Shown piece after piece: positions 43,923 to 53,844 of a DNA stretch of 63,135 nucleotides. How positions within the stretch are numbered: the first letter of the stretch is position 1; every line of letters starts with the position of its first letter. Source of the DNA: SZAS-103 sp038234715 (GTDB taxonomy: Bacteria > Pseudomonadota > Gammaproteobacteria > Xanthomonadales > Xanthomonadaceae); NCBI GenBank assembly GCA_038234715.1, contig JBBQTD010000016.1, positions 1-63,135 on the forward strand, in the 5' to 3' direction. Both the position numbers and the translations under genes were made by a program. A model generated the notes under the pieces. It had not been told where the DNA came from and searched no databases. It worked only from the letters and a program-made list of their open reading frames with translations.

Positions 43923-44187
43923 GGGGATGAACTTCCTTGTTGACATAGCACCGGAGTCTGCGCCGTTGCGATGAACCCGCACCCAATTGCCTTGCAGCAT
44001 TCGGCAAGTGCAAAGAAAAGGAAGGGCCATGGGCACGATGAAGTCAATGCACCGTCCCATTTTCTGTTCGAGCGCTTCCCCCGCAGGCGGGGGAGTCAAT
44101 CCCGCGCATCTGGCAGCCAAATTTGAATCGATCTTGCGGGTTCCAAAAGGGTTAGACTCCGCCAATGTTTTACTCGGGGGAGAGAAC

Positions 44188-47100
44188 ATGACAACCAGCA
44201 TCGCGTCGGGGACCTGCGCGTCCTTGCAGCGCCAGGTTTTGCGCCGCACGCTCCTGGGGGCCGCGGTTGCATCGGCGTTGTTGTTTCCTGCGGGGGCACT
44301 GGCCGACTGCACGGTCGATGCGGTGACGGGGCTCGTCGACTGCGGCACCACCACCACCGATTCGAGCATGCCGATCGTCATTGATGGGTTGCCACCAGTT
44401 CCCAACGCCAGCCACTACATCTTCGATACCGGCGTGCCGATGACCGCGGTCGTCGACAACGGCGCGACAGTCACCGGTGCCGGTTTATGGTTCGAACAGG
44501 ATGCGGCTGGCGTGAGACTCGATATCGTCAACAATGGATTGGTGACCACTTCCAGCCCCACCAATGGGCTCGAGGGTTTCGCCAACGGCGGGTTGCTGAC
44601 GTATTCCGGAAATGGATCGGCCATTGCGACCGACACGACCGCCGCGTGGGGCGGGCTCTCGCTGTTCAACCAGAACGGCGGCGCGATCCAGGTCGGTTCA
44701 GCGGCCGCACCGGTCACCGGCACGTTCATCGGCACCGCCGGACTGTATGCTGGTCCGCGCGGCGGTTTTCCCGACGTGGTCGGCGACGTGTCGATTTACC
44801 TGAGCGGCGGTCAGGTCACGGGGCTAACGGCCGACGATCCTTCGATCTCGTCTTACGGAATTTTTGCGTTTACGGCTGGCGGCGTCGGCAACAGTTTCAT
44901 ACAGACGACCGGCAACACAGTGATTCAAACCAACAACGCCGGCTTTGGCATCATCGGGTTCACCGGTGCCGGCAACTCGACGATCATCAGCGATGCGCTG
45001 ATCGGAACTGCAGCAACCCCGGTCGGTGATGGCTTGCGCGCGCATGTGACCCTGGGCGCGGGCAATGCGACGGTGCTGGAAAACGGTGGTTCAAATTACG
45101 CCGACTTCTATGGCATCCGCGCGAGCGCCGATGGAACCGGGTCGGTTGAAGTGGACGTGACCAATGGCACCCAGATCGTCGACACCGGCCCGGTGACGAG
45201 CACGATTTTCGCCAGCGGCATCCGCACCGATGCAAAGACGGGCGCGACCGCGGTCAACCTGTCGGGTGCTGGAACCAGCGTGTCCTCCAGCCAGGGCTAC
45301 GGTCTGTACATGGATTCGACGTCCGGTGCGATCACCACCACGATTGGCGCCGGCGTCAATCTCAGCGGCGCGTTGGCGGGCCTCAACATCAGCACTGCAT
45401 CGGGCGCGGTGGAAGTCGACAATTCCGGCACGATCGATTCGACTGCGGCGCTCGGCATTCCGGCGATCATGCAAACCGGTGGCTCGCTCACGCTGAACAA
45501 TGCCGGGACGCTCAACGGCACGCTTGACCTGCACGGAACGACCGGCGCTGACGCAATCAACAACGCGGGACTCTGGAACACCTCGGGCTCCAGCAGTTTC
45601 GGCACGGGGACTGCATCGCTGGCAAACCTCGCAGGTGGCACGATCACGGTGAGCGGTTGCAGCGCGGGGTGCGCGTTCAACTTTGGCGGGGCCGCGCTCG
45701 ACACGGTGACGAACGCAGGCACCATCACGCTCGGAAGCGCGTCCGCCGACAGCATGGCATTCAACTTCGATGGCAATGCCGCCGACACGCTCACCAATAC
45801 CTCACGCATCGCAGTCACCGGCGCGGCCGCATTCAATGGCCTGGCCACGTTCGACAACAGCGGCGGCGTTCTCGACATGCGCCAGGCTGTTACCGGCAAT
45901 TCCAATACCGACAGCGTGAGGGTATCGGGTGCGTTCGGTGGCGGCACGCTTGGAGTGAACGCGTTTCTCGGTGGCGCGGGATCGACCGCGGACACTCTGC
46001 ATGTCGGCGGCTCGGCCAGCGGCAAGACGTCAGTCGCGGTCGCCGACACCAACCCCGGAATCGGCGGCTTCACCGGCGCGGCGGGTATCCCGATTGTCGT
46101 CGTTGCAGGCGCTTCGAGCACCAGTTCCTTCGTGCTTGATCCATCCTCGACCGTGGTCGGCGGCGGCTACCAGAACATCAACGGCATCGGCGTTCTCGAG
46201 AAGGGCGCGTTCGACTATTACCTCGCCAAAACGCAGCCCGGCACGTTCGGCCTGGTCAGCACGCCGGATCAAGCCGCCGTGCAGTCGCCGATCGCGATCA
46301 TCGGCGCACAAACGATCTGGTACGAAACCGCACTCGGCTGGCAAGACCGTGTCGCGTCACCTTCCGGCGCAGCGAATGGATCGGGTTTCTGGTCCAGCGC
46401 GGTGGGCAGCCGGAGCAATCGTTCCGATCACGCTGGGTTCTCCAGCGCGGGAATGACCACGAACTTCGATCTGGACTACAACCAGAATGTCTGGGGCTTC
46501 CTGCTGGGATACGAAGCGAGCCTCGGCGGATCCGATCCGGATGCATTCAAACTGGGCGTCATGGCCGGTTACGCGGGCGCCGATCTGAAATTCGATCGTT
46601 CCGCGATGGCAGGCGTTGCGCCATCGGACTTCCGTTACAAGGGCGGACTGTTCGGTGTCACGGCCACCTATCGCCACGGCGGCTTCTTCGCCGATGCCCT
46701 GCTCAAGGCGGATATGCTCCGCATCCGGTTCAACGACCTGCCGAACGGCGCCGGCGGATTCGACTCAAGAAGTATCGAATGCAGGACCTCGGGCGCGATG
46801 GGCAATGCGGGCTTCCATTTCGACGCGGGCGGATGGTCAATCGATCCGATGATCACGCTGGCCGGCACCTTCACCGAGATCGGCAACGTCTCGCTGCCGG
46901 CGACGCACACGCAATTGCAATTCCGCCACGAGGACACCGTCCGCGGCGCCGTCGGCGCGCGGATCGGTGGTGTGTTTTCGAGCGGCGCGGGTGGAACGTG
47001 GACCGGCTCGGTCACCGGGCGTTTCTGGGATCAGTTCTCCGGTAACTCGCCGAGCGCCTCCGTGGTGGACGCCGGATCGGAGTTGGATCTGGCAGACCAT

Positions 47101-47244
47101 TTCAAAGGTACTTTTGGCGAAGTCACCGGGCGCGTGGACTGGAATGCCACGTCTGGCATTGGCGCATGGCTGCAAGCCGGCGCGAAGTTCAACAGCCAGT
47201 TCACAACGAGCTCGGTCAAGGCCGGATTGCGATGGACGTGGTGA
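44188..47244 (+). CDS. Autotransporter (type Va secretion) outer-membrane protein
   Basis: A 1018-residue precursor. Signal peptide (LLGAAVASALLFPAGALA) after a 20-residue N extension, a Gly/Thr/Asn-rich passenger (about 40-720) expected to form a beta-helix, with repeated NNAG/NAGT phrases, and a C-terminal autotransporter barrel (about 745-1018; FWSSAVGSRSNRSDHAGF, WGFLLGYEASLGG) ending in an aromatic residue (GLRWTW). GGGGGAGA serves as ribosome site. Passenger function (adhesin or enzyme) is not evident; no protease motif is seen. Divergent from the His-rich gene. Confidence 0.9.
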   Translation: MTTSIASGTCASLQRQVLRRTLLGAAVASALLFPAGALADCTVDAVTGLVDCGTTTTDSSMPIVIDGLPPVPNASHYIFDTGVPMTAVVDNGATVTGAGLWFEQDAAGVRLDIVNNGLVTTSSPTNGLEGFANGGLLTYSGNGSAIATDTTAAWGGLSLFNQNGGAIQVGSAAAPVTGTFIGTAGLYAGPRGGFPDVVGDVSIYLSGGQVTGLTADDPSISSYGIFAFTAGGVGNSFIQTTGNTVIQTNNAGFGIIGFTGAGNSTIISDALIGTAATPVGDGLRAHVTLGAGNATVLENGGSNYADFYGIRASADGTGSVEVDVTNGTQIVDTGPVTSTIFASGIRTDAKTGATAVNLSGAGTSVSSSQGYGLYMDSTSGAITTTIGAGVNLSGALAGLNISTASGAVEVDNSGTIDSTAALGIPAIMQTGGSLTLNNAGTLNGTLDLHGTTGADAINNAGLWNTSGSSSFGTGTASLANLAGGTITVSGCSAGCAFNFGGAALDTVTNAGTITLGSASADSMAFNFDGNAADTLTNTSRIAVTGAAAFNGLATFDNSGGVLDMRQAVTGNSNTDSVRVSGAFGGGTLGVNAFLGGAGSTADTLHVGGSASGKTSVAVADTNPGIGGFTGAAGIPIVVVAGASSTSSFVLDPSSTVVGGGYQNINGIGVLEKGAFDYYLAKTQPGTFGLVSTPDQAAVQSPIAIIGAQTIWYETALGWQDRVASPSGAANGSGFWSSAVGSRSNRSDHAGFSSAGMTTNFDLDYNQNVWGFLLGYEASLGGSDPDAFKLGVMAGYAGADLKFDRSAMAGVAPSDFRYKGGLFGVTATYRHGGFFADALLKADMLRIRFNDLPNGAGGFDSRSIECRTSGAMGNAGFHFDAGGWSIDPMITLAGTFTEIGNVSLPATHTQLQFRHEDTVRGAVGARIGGVFSSGAGGTWTGSVTGRFWDQFSGNSPSASVVDAGSELDLADHFKGTFGEVTGRVDWNATSGIGAWLQAGAKFNSQFTTSSVKAGLRWTW

Positions 47245-47277
47245 TCGATCGTTCACCCTGGCGGCGGGGCGCGCCGG

Positions 47278-47332
47278 GAAAATGGGTCAGAGGGAATATC
47301 CGCTTGAAACGATAATTCGCTCTGGCCCCTTT
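47278..47332. repeat. RAYT/REP-type hairpin
   Basis: GGGTCAGAGGGAATATCCGC and ATAATTCGCTCTGGCCCCTTT form imperfect inverted arms of the GGGGTCAGA...TCTGACCCC family associated with RAYT transposases. It lies about 35 bp after the autotransporter stop and resembles the copy at 49989. Confidence 0.75.
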
Positions 47333-47657
47333 CGTAATTTCAAGAAAGTGTCTCTGCCACCAATGGCACTACGTCAAGCCACTTTTCGGCGCGCGCGTAA
47401 CGCCTCACGAGCCATGGGACGGGTGGCGCGCAATGGCGGCTTGTGGTTGGGGGCGCGTGGCTCAACCCATCTTGCTTGCAGCCGCACAGCAGCGCGGCGG
47501 AACCGCGAAACCCACCTTCGCGCAGCGAAGGTGGGATCGATGGATGTATCGCATCAGCAACGACCTGGGGTCGTTGTTCGCGGCGATGCATCCGTGCACC
47601 GCGGAAGCGCTACTCAACAGTGAAGCTGGCGAGCCTCTGAACTCGTCCAGAGGTTCC
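47333..47657. other. Gene-free stretch with a strong hairpin
   Basis: CCCACCTTCG-CGCAG-CGAAGGTGGG (47511-47535) is a perfect 10-bp stem. GATGCATCCGTGCACCG near 47584 resembles a block of the dispersed repeat at 7.2-7.8 kb, so part of this gap may be a decayed copy. No gene is supported. Confidence 0.55.
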
Positions 47658-49382
47658 TTAGTGGAAGATCTGCCCCGGCGCGAGCAGGCCCGGCAGGACC
47701 TGGGTTCCTTCGATCCGAACTGCATCCAGCGCCTGTGTGCTCAGACGCAGCGCCTGGAGGATGGTGGGCGCGATCTGGGTTGTCATCACCGGCGTCGATA
47801 CGGCGCGCTCGCTCCATGTGGGCAGGGAGACGAGCAAGGCGACGTTGGTGTCGTCCCACGCTCCGCCGCCGTGCTCGGCAATCTTCTTCGAACTGCCCGA
47901 ATAGATAACGCCGGCATTGGGCTGGATGAAGACATCGGGCGCGCGTGCGTGGGCCAGGGAATTGTTCGCGGCCGGGTTGCCATAAAGGGTTGCCAGACTG
48001 CTGCCGTACTCGATGCTGCTGGAGAGTACCGTTCCCGCCGGCAGATGATCGGCGTGGATCGCCGTGGCGTTTGCCTGCAGCTGCGAAACCACGTTGGCCC
48101 GGTTGGGTGCGGACTCGTTCTGCAGCCAGAGCAGTCCGACATCGTCGGTCTGGAAGTGGCCATTGGTGGATAGGGTGTTGCCGCCGTTGGGGTTCGTGAA
48201 GCTCGAAGGCGAATCCACGGTCGGATCCGCCGCGGCGATGATTCCAGCCGGATCCTGCACGGTCGTGTCGCCGCTGCCGCCGCTCTCCATTGCGAGGATG
48301 CCGCGGTTCACCGGAGACTGGGCGTGCTTGGCGCTGATGATGATCAGGGTCGAGGGCGACAGGTTGCGTGCGTCGAGTTCAGCGACGATCCGTCCGAGCG
48401 ATTGGTCGGTATGCGCCAGTGCGCCACTCAAGTTCGCACTCGGCGTGCCGGCCGCGTCCTTGTAGCCTCCGACTGGGAGTTTTTCGCCAACGCTGACCGC
48501 CTGGAAGTTCATGCCGAAAATCGTGGGCACGCCGGGATGCGCGGTGCCATCGGACTTCATACCGTTGATCTGATTGATGACGGCTTCAACCTTGGTGTCG
48601 TCATAAGCTTCGACCGTGGGCATGCAGTTGGTGTAATCCTTCACCTTGTTGAGCGGCAGCGAGTTGGTGCCGTCGCACCTGGCAAGCGCTGCGCTGAGGT
48701 GCACGCCATTGGCGATTCCGCCGTTGACGATCAGCGAATTGATTTCCGGCGTGTACAGATCGTCCACGCCTTTTCCGGACGGGCCGTTGACCAGGTCGTA
48801 CGCGGGATGCTTGTCCGCCCACGCCGTGAGGCCGCCCGCGTGGTGGATGATCTCGAACACCGTGTTGTCCTTGAGGAACTGGTGCGGATACACCGGCACG
48901 CACCGGCCCGAGAATGTTTTCTCCAGCGGCAGGTAGGCGGGATTGATGCCTCCACTGAACAACTGGGTCGTGTCGCGGTCGATGAACTCGTCGAATTCGA
49001 CCTCGATCCCGGGATTGCCGCTGCACCCACTGCCCGGCGCATACAAGGTGCGGTCGTAGCTATCGTCGTAGTAGACGCCGGTCGACTTCGGGGTCCCGCC
49101 GGTCACCATCGCAAGCAGGCCCGGAAACGAGTCCGAAGGCGTCGGCGCATGCGCCGCGGTGTAGGTGGTGCCCGTCGCACTCAGGTGCGCGAGGGTCGAA
49201 TGCGGATGGCGCGTGATCCAATTCGCCAGGTCGACCTCATGCATTCCATCGATGCTGAACAGCAGCACGTGCTGGATTCGCTCCCCAAGCTGGGTTGACG
49301 GCGCGGCTTGCGCAGAATTGATGGTTCCGGCGAGTGCGGCGAGGATCGCCGCCGACAACACCAATGATTTCAGCATGACCAT
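47658..49382 (-). CDS. Exported alkaline-phosphatase-fold hydrolase (phosphodiesterase/pyrophosphatase-like)
   Basis: A 574-residue precursor with a signal peptide (LKSLVLSAAILAALAGTI) and the alkaline-phosphatase-superfamily metal sites: first Asp in HVLLFSIDGMHEVDL, nucleophile Ser/Thr in PTPSDSFPGLLAMVTGG, later His in IIISAKHAQSPV and KIAEHGGGAWDDTNVAL. It resembles type I phosphodiesterase/nucleotide pyrophosphatases acting in the periplasm. ISAKHAQ replaces the more usual T-x-D-H-G. Start ATG at 49382 has GGAG six bases upstream. Confidence 0.82.
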   Translation of the reverse strand: MVMLKSLVLSAAILAALAGTINSAQAAPSTQLGERIQHVLLFSIDGMHEVDLANWITRHPHSTLAHLSATGTTYTAAHAPTPSDSFPGLLAMVTGGTPKSTGVYYDDSYDRTLYAPGSGCSGNPGIEVEFDEFIDRDTTQLFSGGINPAYLPLEKTFSGRCVPVYPHQFLKDNTVFEIIHHAGGLTAWADKHPAYDLVNGPSGKGVDDLYTPEINSLIVNGGIANGVHLSAALARCDGTNSLPLNKVKDYTNCMPTVEAYDDTKVEAVINQINGMKSDGTAHPGVPTIFGMNFQAVSVGEKLPVGGYKDAAGTPSANLSGALAHTDQSLGRIVAELDARNLSPSTLIIISAKHAQSPVNRGILAMESGGSGDTTVQDPAGIIAAADPTVDSPSSFTNPNGGNTLSTNGHFQTDDVGLLWLQNESAPNRANVVSQLQANATAIHADHLPAGTVLSSSIEYGSSLATLYGNPAANNSLAHARAPDVFIQPNAGVIYSGSSKKIAEHGGGAWDDTNVALLVSLPTWSERAVSTPVMTTQIAPTILQALRLSTQALDAVRIEGTQVLPGLLAPGQIFH

Positions 49383-49631
49383 GATCCGCTCCGTAGTGGG
49401 CCTGGGAAGCGGCGAGTCTGGATGGCGGATGTGACGCGGAGTTGAATGCGATTTGACAGAAGCAAGACGTAACGCCGTGCGGCGATCCCAAGCTGGCGGA
49501 TGCGAAAAAGGCCGTCGGTTGCGCGAAGGCCTCGTGTTCGTCCTCAGCCACCCGAGGACTACTGACAGGATGCTGGCAGCAGCCGCACGCATTCTGTTCG
49601 CGTGCACTCCGCACGCCAAAGGATCGCCACC

Positions 49632-49901
49632 ATGCTCACTCCCAATGTTCCCGTCTGGTTCGAAATCCCGACGACGGATCTCGACCGCGCCCAGCGCTGC
49701 TACGAGACCTTGCTTGATCAACCCTTGAGCCGCACGGATTTCAGCGGCATGCCGATCGCCGTGTTTCCGTACGAGAAGCCCGGCAGCAGCGGAGCATTGG
49801 TCGAGGACGCGCGCTGCCGTCCATCGGCAGATGGCAGCGTGGTGTATCTGCGACTTGACGCGCTCGATCCGGTGCTCACGCGCGCTGCCGATGCCGGCTG
49901 A
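49632..49901 (+). pseudogene. Truncated VOC/glyoxalase-family gene
   Basis: The 89 codons encode the first two-thirds of a VOC protein (VPVWFEIPTTDLDRAQRCYE, DGSVVYLRLDALDPVLTRAA) and stop just where the second half, with the G-x-F-x-D-x-G-N metal motif, should follow. The next bases in another frame do not restore it. Usual length is about 120 residues, so this is most likely a remnant. Confidence 0.65.
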
Positions 49902-49988
49902 CGAGCGATGCGTTCGTGGAGACTCCGCAGCGCGGACTGAAGGCGTATCTGCGCTCGGTCGGAGCCGAAGCGCTCGAGGACTGATGTC

Positions 49989-50053
49989 AAAAGGGGCGAG
50001 AGGGATTATCCGATTGAAGCGGCTTGAAGCGCCTGATTCACTCCGGCCATTTA
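49989..50053. repeat. RAYT/REP-type hairpin
   Basis: AAAGGGGCGAGAGGGATTAT and GATTCACTCCGGCCATTT form imperfect arms around GAAGCGGCTTGAAGCGCC. The left arm is close to that at 47278 (GGGTCAGAGGGAATATCC), so both belong to one family. Confidence 0.7.
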
Positions 50054-50169
50054 CTGGCGCCGAGGTTGCAGCTCCAGACAGCACCTTCGAGTGCGTCATT
50101 CACCGGCCAGACAGGACAAACTGCCTACAACTACAACCGATCAGTAGCAGGCGCACAGGGAGCGTGGCA

Positions 50170-51057
50170 ATGGCAAGGCGGATAGGGCGCGTGGTGCGGC
50201 GCGCGATGCGGGTCTTTCTGGTGCACGACGTCTTCGCCATGGCCGCCGCTCTGGCGTTCTATACGCTGCTGTCGTTTGCGCCGCTGATCGTGATCGTGTT
50301 GTGGACGATATCGACATTCGGCTGGGCGACCAGGGATGTGCTGCTCAGCGAGGTCGCTGCGGTCGCGGGGAACGATGCGCGGATCGCGGCGCAGGCGGTG
50401 ATCGACAGCGTGCAGCACCACGCGCCGATCGGGATGGGCGCCAAGGTGTTTGGCATCTGTGTGGTGATCTACGGCTCGACCCTGGTATTCGCGCAACTGC
50501 AGTCGACCCTCAATCTCATCTGGGACATTCCACCGCGCTCGTCCAATTATGTCTGGGGATGGATGCGGCGACGCGTCGTCTCGGCAGGCGTGCTGCTTGC
50601 GATCGGCTTTGTCCTGATCGTCTCGACCTTGATGGGCACGGCGATGGGATTGGCGCTCCCGCAGGCAGGGCTGACGTGGGCCATCTTCAACCAGCTCTTC
50701 AGCCTGGCGATCTTCAGCGGCCTGTTCGCCGTGCTGTTCCGTTACCTGCCCGATGCGCGGCTGCATTGGCGTCACGCATGGGGAGGCGGCGCAATGGCGG
50801 CCGTGATGTTCGCCATCGGCAAATGGGTCATCGGCGTGGCCCTTGCGCGCGAAAACATCGGTGGCGTGTATGGCCCGGCCGGATCGATCGTCGTGCTGCT
50901 GGTATGGACGTACTACTCGGCCATCGTGTTCTTCTTTTCCGCCGAACTTCTGGAGGCGTGGGTGATAGAGGGTGGAGAAACCGTGCCCTTTGGGCCGCGT
51001 CCGGGGCCTGCTCGCGTGTACGAAGAAAAGGGGGCCGAGGCAATCAAGCTGGACTAG
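50170..51057 (+). CDS. YihY/BrkB-family inner-membrane protein
   Basis: A 295-residue protein with about six membrane segments and family signatures: FLVHDVFAMAAALAFYTLLS, FAPLIVIVLWTISTF, YGSTLVFAQLQSTLNLIWDI, FRYLPDARLHWRHAWGGG and ENIGGVYGPAGSIVVLLVW. Once mis-called RNase BN, its role is unsettled (envelope transport or lipid-linked). GGGAG precedes the ATG; the longer frame into the REP element is rejected. Confidence 0.92.
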   Translation: MARRIGRVVRRAMRVFLVHDVFAMAAALAFYTLLSFAPLIVIVLWTISTFGWATRDVLLSEVAAVAGNDARIAAQAVIDSVQHHAPIGMGAKVFGICVVIYGSTLVFAQLQSTLNLIWDIPPRSSNYVWGWMRRRVVSAGVLLAIGFVLIVSTLMGTAMGLALPQAGLTWAIFNQLFSLAIFSGLFAVLFRYLPDARLHWRHAWGGGAMAAVMFAIGKWVIGVALARENIGGVYGPAGSIVVLLVWTYYSAIVFFFSAELLEAWVIEGGETVPFGPRPGPARVYEEKGAEAIKLD

Positions 51058-51132
51058 TCACCTATGGCTCCCATTTCGCGAGTTTCTGAGGCGCCTGACC
51101 CGACAGTCCGAATTCTGTAAACTGTGGGTTAC

Positions 51133-51429
51133 ATGTTCGAACTCATCAAGAGCGCCACGTTCGACCATTGGCTGGTTGCTCTCCGCGATCGGCAGGCCAG
51201 AGCCAGGATCGAAGCGCGCATCCGGCGCATGGGCCTGGGTAATCCCGGCGACGTGAAGCCGGTGGGCGCCGGGATCTCGGAAATTCGGGTCGACTACGGT
51301 CCGGGATACCGGGTTTAATTCATGCGGCGCGGCTTGCTGGTCATCGTGTTGCTGTGCGGGGGCGACTAGTCCACGCAGGACAGCGACATTGTGCAGGCCA
51401 AACCATCGCCGCACAGTGGAGCGATTGAG
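51133..51429 (+). pseudogene. Decayed HigB/RelE-type toxin gene with two in-frame stops
   Basis: MFELIKSATFDHWLVALRDR through ISEIRVDYGPGYRV matches HigB-like (Gp49/RelE-ParE) toxins. The frame then hits TAA where the family has Tyr (GYRV-stop-F-M-R-R-G), continues as LLVIVLLCGGD, and hits TAG where Lys is usual before STQ. The C-terminal catalytic part is thus lost, while the partner antitoxin gene right after it is intact. Confidence 0.8.
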
Positions 51430-51741
51430 ATGAAGATCAAGGAATCCTTCACCCGTTACGACACGGCGGACTACCTCAAGACCGAAGACGACATCGCGGC
51501 TTACATGCAAGCGGTGATGGCCGAAGGCGGCGACGATGCAGCGTTCATCGCGCATGCACTCGGCGACGTGGCGCGTGCGCGCAGCATGAGCCAACTCGCG
51601 CGAGACACCGGCCTGAGCCGCGAGGGCCTTTACAAGGCGCTGTCCGGCGAGGGCAACCCGAGCTTTTCCACCATCATGAAGGTGGCCAAGGCGCTGGGCC
51701 TGCAATTGCACTTCAGCCCTTCGCCGCACAAGGTGGCCTGA
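51430..51741 (+). CDS. HigA-type antitoxin (addiction module antidote, XRE HTH)
   Basis: A 103-residue protein: MKIKESFTRYDTADYLKTED, a family N terminus, then HTH (MSQLARDTGLSREGLYKALS, GNPSFSTIMKVAKALGLQLH). It would neutralise the HigB-like toxin and repress the operon. The toxin gene upstream is broken, so it is an orphan antitoxin that may persist as a regulator or protect against related toxins. Confidence 0.9.
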   Translation: MKIKESFTRYDTADYLKTEDDIAAYMQAVMAEGGDDAAFIAHALGDVARARSMSQLARDTGLSREGLYKALSGEGNPSFSTIMKVAKALGLQLHFSPSPHKVA

Positions 51742-51777
51742 GGCATCGTCAACTGTTCGGGCCAATTTGTTCTCTGC

Positions 51778-52140
51778 TCAATCCGCGTTCGCCCGCTCAA
51801 GTTCCAATTCGGCCTGACAATCGGCTTGTGTCCTGTAGGCCATGAATCCAATGTGGCTGTTGATCTTGCAGGCGTAGCCGGGGCGATCGTCGCCGAAACT
51901 GTTGGATTTCGAATAAGTGCAGCTTTTGAGTTTCGCGATCAGTGCGGCGTCGAGCTTCACGCCATGCGTGGTCCCGGGCTTCATCGAATCGAAACCGTAG
52001 CTGCCCGGCGGCGGCAGTTCGGCAGAATTGTCGCTCGTGGCGGGCGCGGGCGTTTGCTGCGCGTGGACGGCGCTGGCATTTCCCGTAGCAGGAACGAGCG
52101 CTGCAAGACCCACCGCAAACACCGTGCATCGCAACGTCAT
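51778..52140 (-). CDS. Exported small protein of unknown function
   Basis: A 120-residue precursor with a signal peptide (LRCTVFAVGLAALVPATGNA) and a Pro/Ala linker. The mature part has three Cys (SCTYSK, YACKINSH, DCQAEL) and the phrase HIGFMAYRTQADCQAELELE. No family recognised. It converges with the antitoxin gene (36-bp gap). Confidence 0.6.
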   Translation of the reverse strand: MTLRCTVFAVGLAALVPATGNASAVHAQQTPAPATSDNSAELPPPGSYGFDSMKPGTTHGVKLDAALIAKLKSCTYSKSNSFGDDRPGYACKINSHIGFMAYRTQADCQAELELERANAD

Positions 52141-52367
52141 GGTCGACTCCCCAGTCGAGCCCTGAATTGCAAATGGGCTCGAACGCAGGATAGCGCAGCA
52201 ATTTCATGCGCGGCGCATCGGTTGTGTTGACTCACCACGCGCTGGATCAGCAATCACGCTCGGGTCCATGCCCGCGACGCTCTGGCCGCAAGCAACATGT
52301 TGCAATCGGCCATGCGGTAGCGCGATCCTCGGCCCACAGGTTGATCGAGCCTGAGGCAGATCGTTCA

Positions 52368-53226
52368 ATGACACGCGACTCCCGGCATCTCCAACTGATC
52401 GGCATTGGTCTGCTTTGCACCGTAGCCGTCTCGGCAGCGAGCACGGCTTGTGCAGCGAATACCGTCTCCGCCACCGAGGATCAGGCGCGCGCGCAGGTCA
52501 AGAGCTTGCTCGTTCCATCGCCCTACCGGATTTCCGACCATGCGCTGGCTGGCAAGATCCGTTACGAGCTGGCTTTTTCCGATGGGGTTGCGGTGTCGCT
52601 GCCGGAAACCGGCGATCAGCACGTCGAGCAGCGTGGCGACCACCTTATCGTGACGATCTGCCGCGAGCAATGCGGACACGAAGCCGCACCGAGCGAAGCC
52701 GAACTGAATCGCGATCTGCAACCCAATCCGTGGGTGCAAAGCACCGACCCGGTCATTGCCGCATTCGCCCGCATCGTCCCATTGGACATGCCTGTCGACA
52801 AACGCATGCCCGTGTTGGTGAAAGCGGTCACCGCAAGAATGTCCGGCCAGATCGAGTTCCTGAACTACTGGACCGCACGCGAGGCCTTCGACAAGCAAGG
52901 CGGCGATTGCACCGAGTTCGCGGTCCTGCTCGCCGCCGCGGCGCGCGCGCGGCATTCCGACGCGGGTGGTTTCCGGGCTGGCGTATGCGAGCGAGTTCAT
53001 GGGCGGACAGCACGTGTTCGGGCCGCACATGTGGGTGCAGTCGTGGGACGGGAAGCGCTGGGTGAGCTACGACGCTGCCCTGGGCGAATTCGATGCCGGG
53101 CATATCGCACTCGTCATCGGCGATGGCTCACTTTCCGGCCCCATGGCGATGAACGCCATAGCCCGCAGGATGCGCATCGTCGATGCCCTGGCCCTTGCGG
53201 CGGCGGTCCCGGCCTCAGTCCATTGA
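52368..53226 (+). pseudogene. Exported transglutaminase-like gene with a frameshift
   Basis: The first frame gives a signal peptide (LIGIGLLCTVAVSAASTACA) and the catalytic Cys motif GGDCTEFAVLLAAAARAR; the family sequence then continues in another frame (VVSGLAYASEFMGGQHVFG, PHMWVQSWDGKRWVSYDAAL with the catalytic His and Asp) to a stop at 53226. One base appears to be missing in the CGCGCGCGCGG run near 52940-52955. It may be real decay or a homopolymer-type sequencing error. The uncorrected first frame runs on to 53426 without similarity. Confidence 0.8.
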
Positions 53227-53228
53227 GG

Positions 53229-53720
53229 TCAGCGCATTGCGCCCGAAACAGGCGCCTGCTTGGCGGAGACGCTGTCATCGGCTGCCGTCGGAATCTCCGG
53301 AACGCCCAGGTCTTCGGTCCATCGCGCGGCCGATGGAATGCGCACACCACCACCGGTGACAATCACCTCCGGTGCCTTTGGCTTCGTGACTGCGAGTGTT
53401 CCCGGGTTGGCACGCGGAACCGGTGAATTGAGCCGGACTGGGGCGACGGATTGTCCGATCGCTGCATGCGTCGGCGTGGCGTCCTGCGCGAAAACTGGGG
53501 CCGCCAGTGACAGCGCCAGGGCGACGCCAAGTCCGATCGGCAGACGATACGACACGCAGATCGGACCCTTGGCCTGGCTCATGAAGGCCATCCGACCCGC
53601 ATCGTCCATGTCGTCAAGCGCATGCACAGTCTTGTGGCACCGCCCGCAGTGACCGTCGATCTTCGCGAGTTCGTCTTGGCCGAGCGGGCAGGGACTGTCG
53701 ATTTGTGGAAAGCGCGCCAT
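53229..53720 (-). CDS. Small zinc-ribbon protein with one membrane segment
   Basis: A 163-residue product. The N-terminal 55 residues carry Cys motifs (SPCPLG, DGHCGRCHKTVHALDDMDD, GPICVSYR) that look like a zinc ribbon; a membrane segment follows (LPIGLGVALALSLAAPVFA) and then a Pro-rich tail with VIVTGGGVRIP. I recall this Cys-rich module in front of exported proteins of several bacteria, but its role is unknown. It converges with the transglutaminase-like gene (2-bp gap). Confidence 0.6.
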   Translation of the reverse strand: MARFPQIDSPCPLGQDELAKIDGHCGRCHKTVHALDDMDDAGRMAFMSQAKGPICVSYRLPIGLGVALALSLAAPVFAQDATPTHAAIGQSVAPVRLNSPVPRANPGTLAVTKPKAPEVIVTGGGVRIPSAARWTEDLGVPEIPTAADDSVSAKQAPVSGAMR

Positions 53721-53844
53721 GTCAATTCCTCTGGGTCGTCAAGGTGGGTTTGTACGCACCCTGAGAACGCGCCCTGGGGAGGAATGGGGTTAGTTCGTTT
53801 CGATCTCCGCGTGAATGATCCCATCGCAGCGTCCTTCGCTACCG

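Noticed and set aside
43923..44405. N-terminal extension of the His-rich protein
   Set aside because: It overlaps the start of the divergent autotransporter gene; a signal peptide and ribosome site support the start at 43922.
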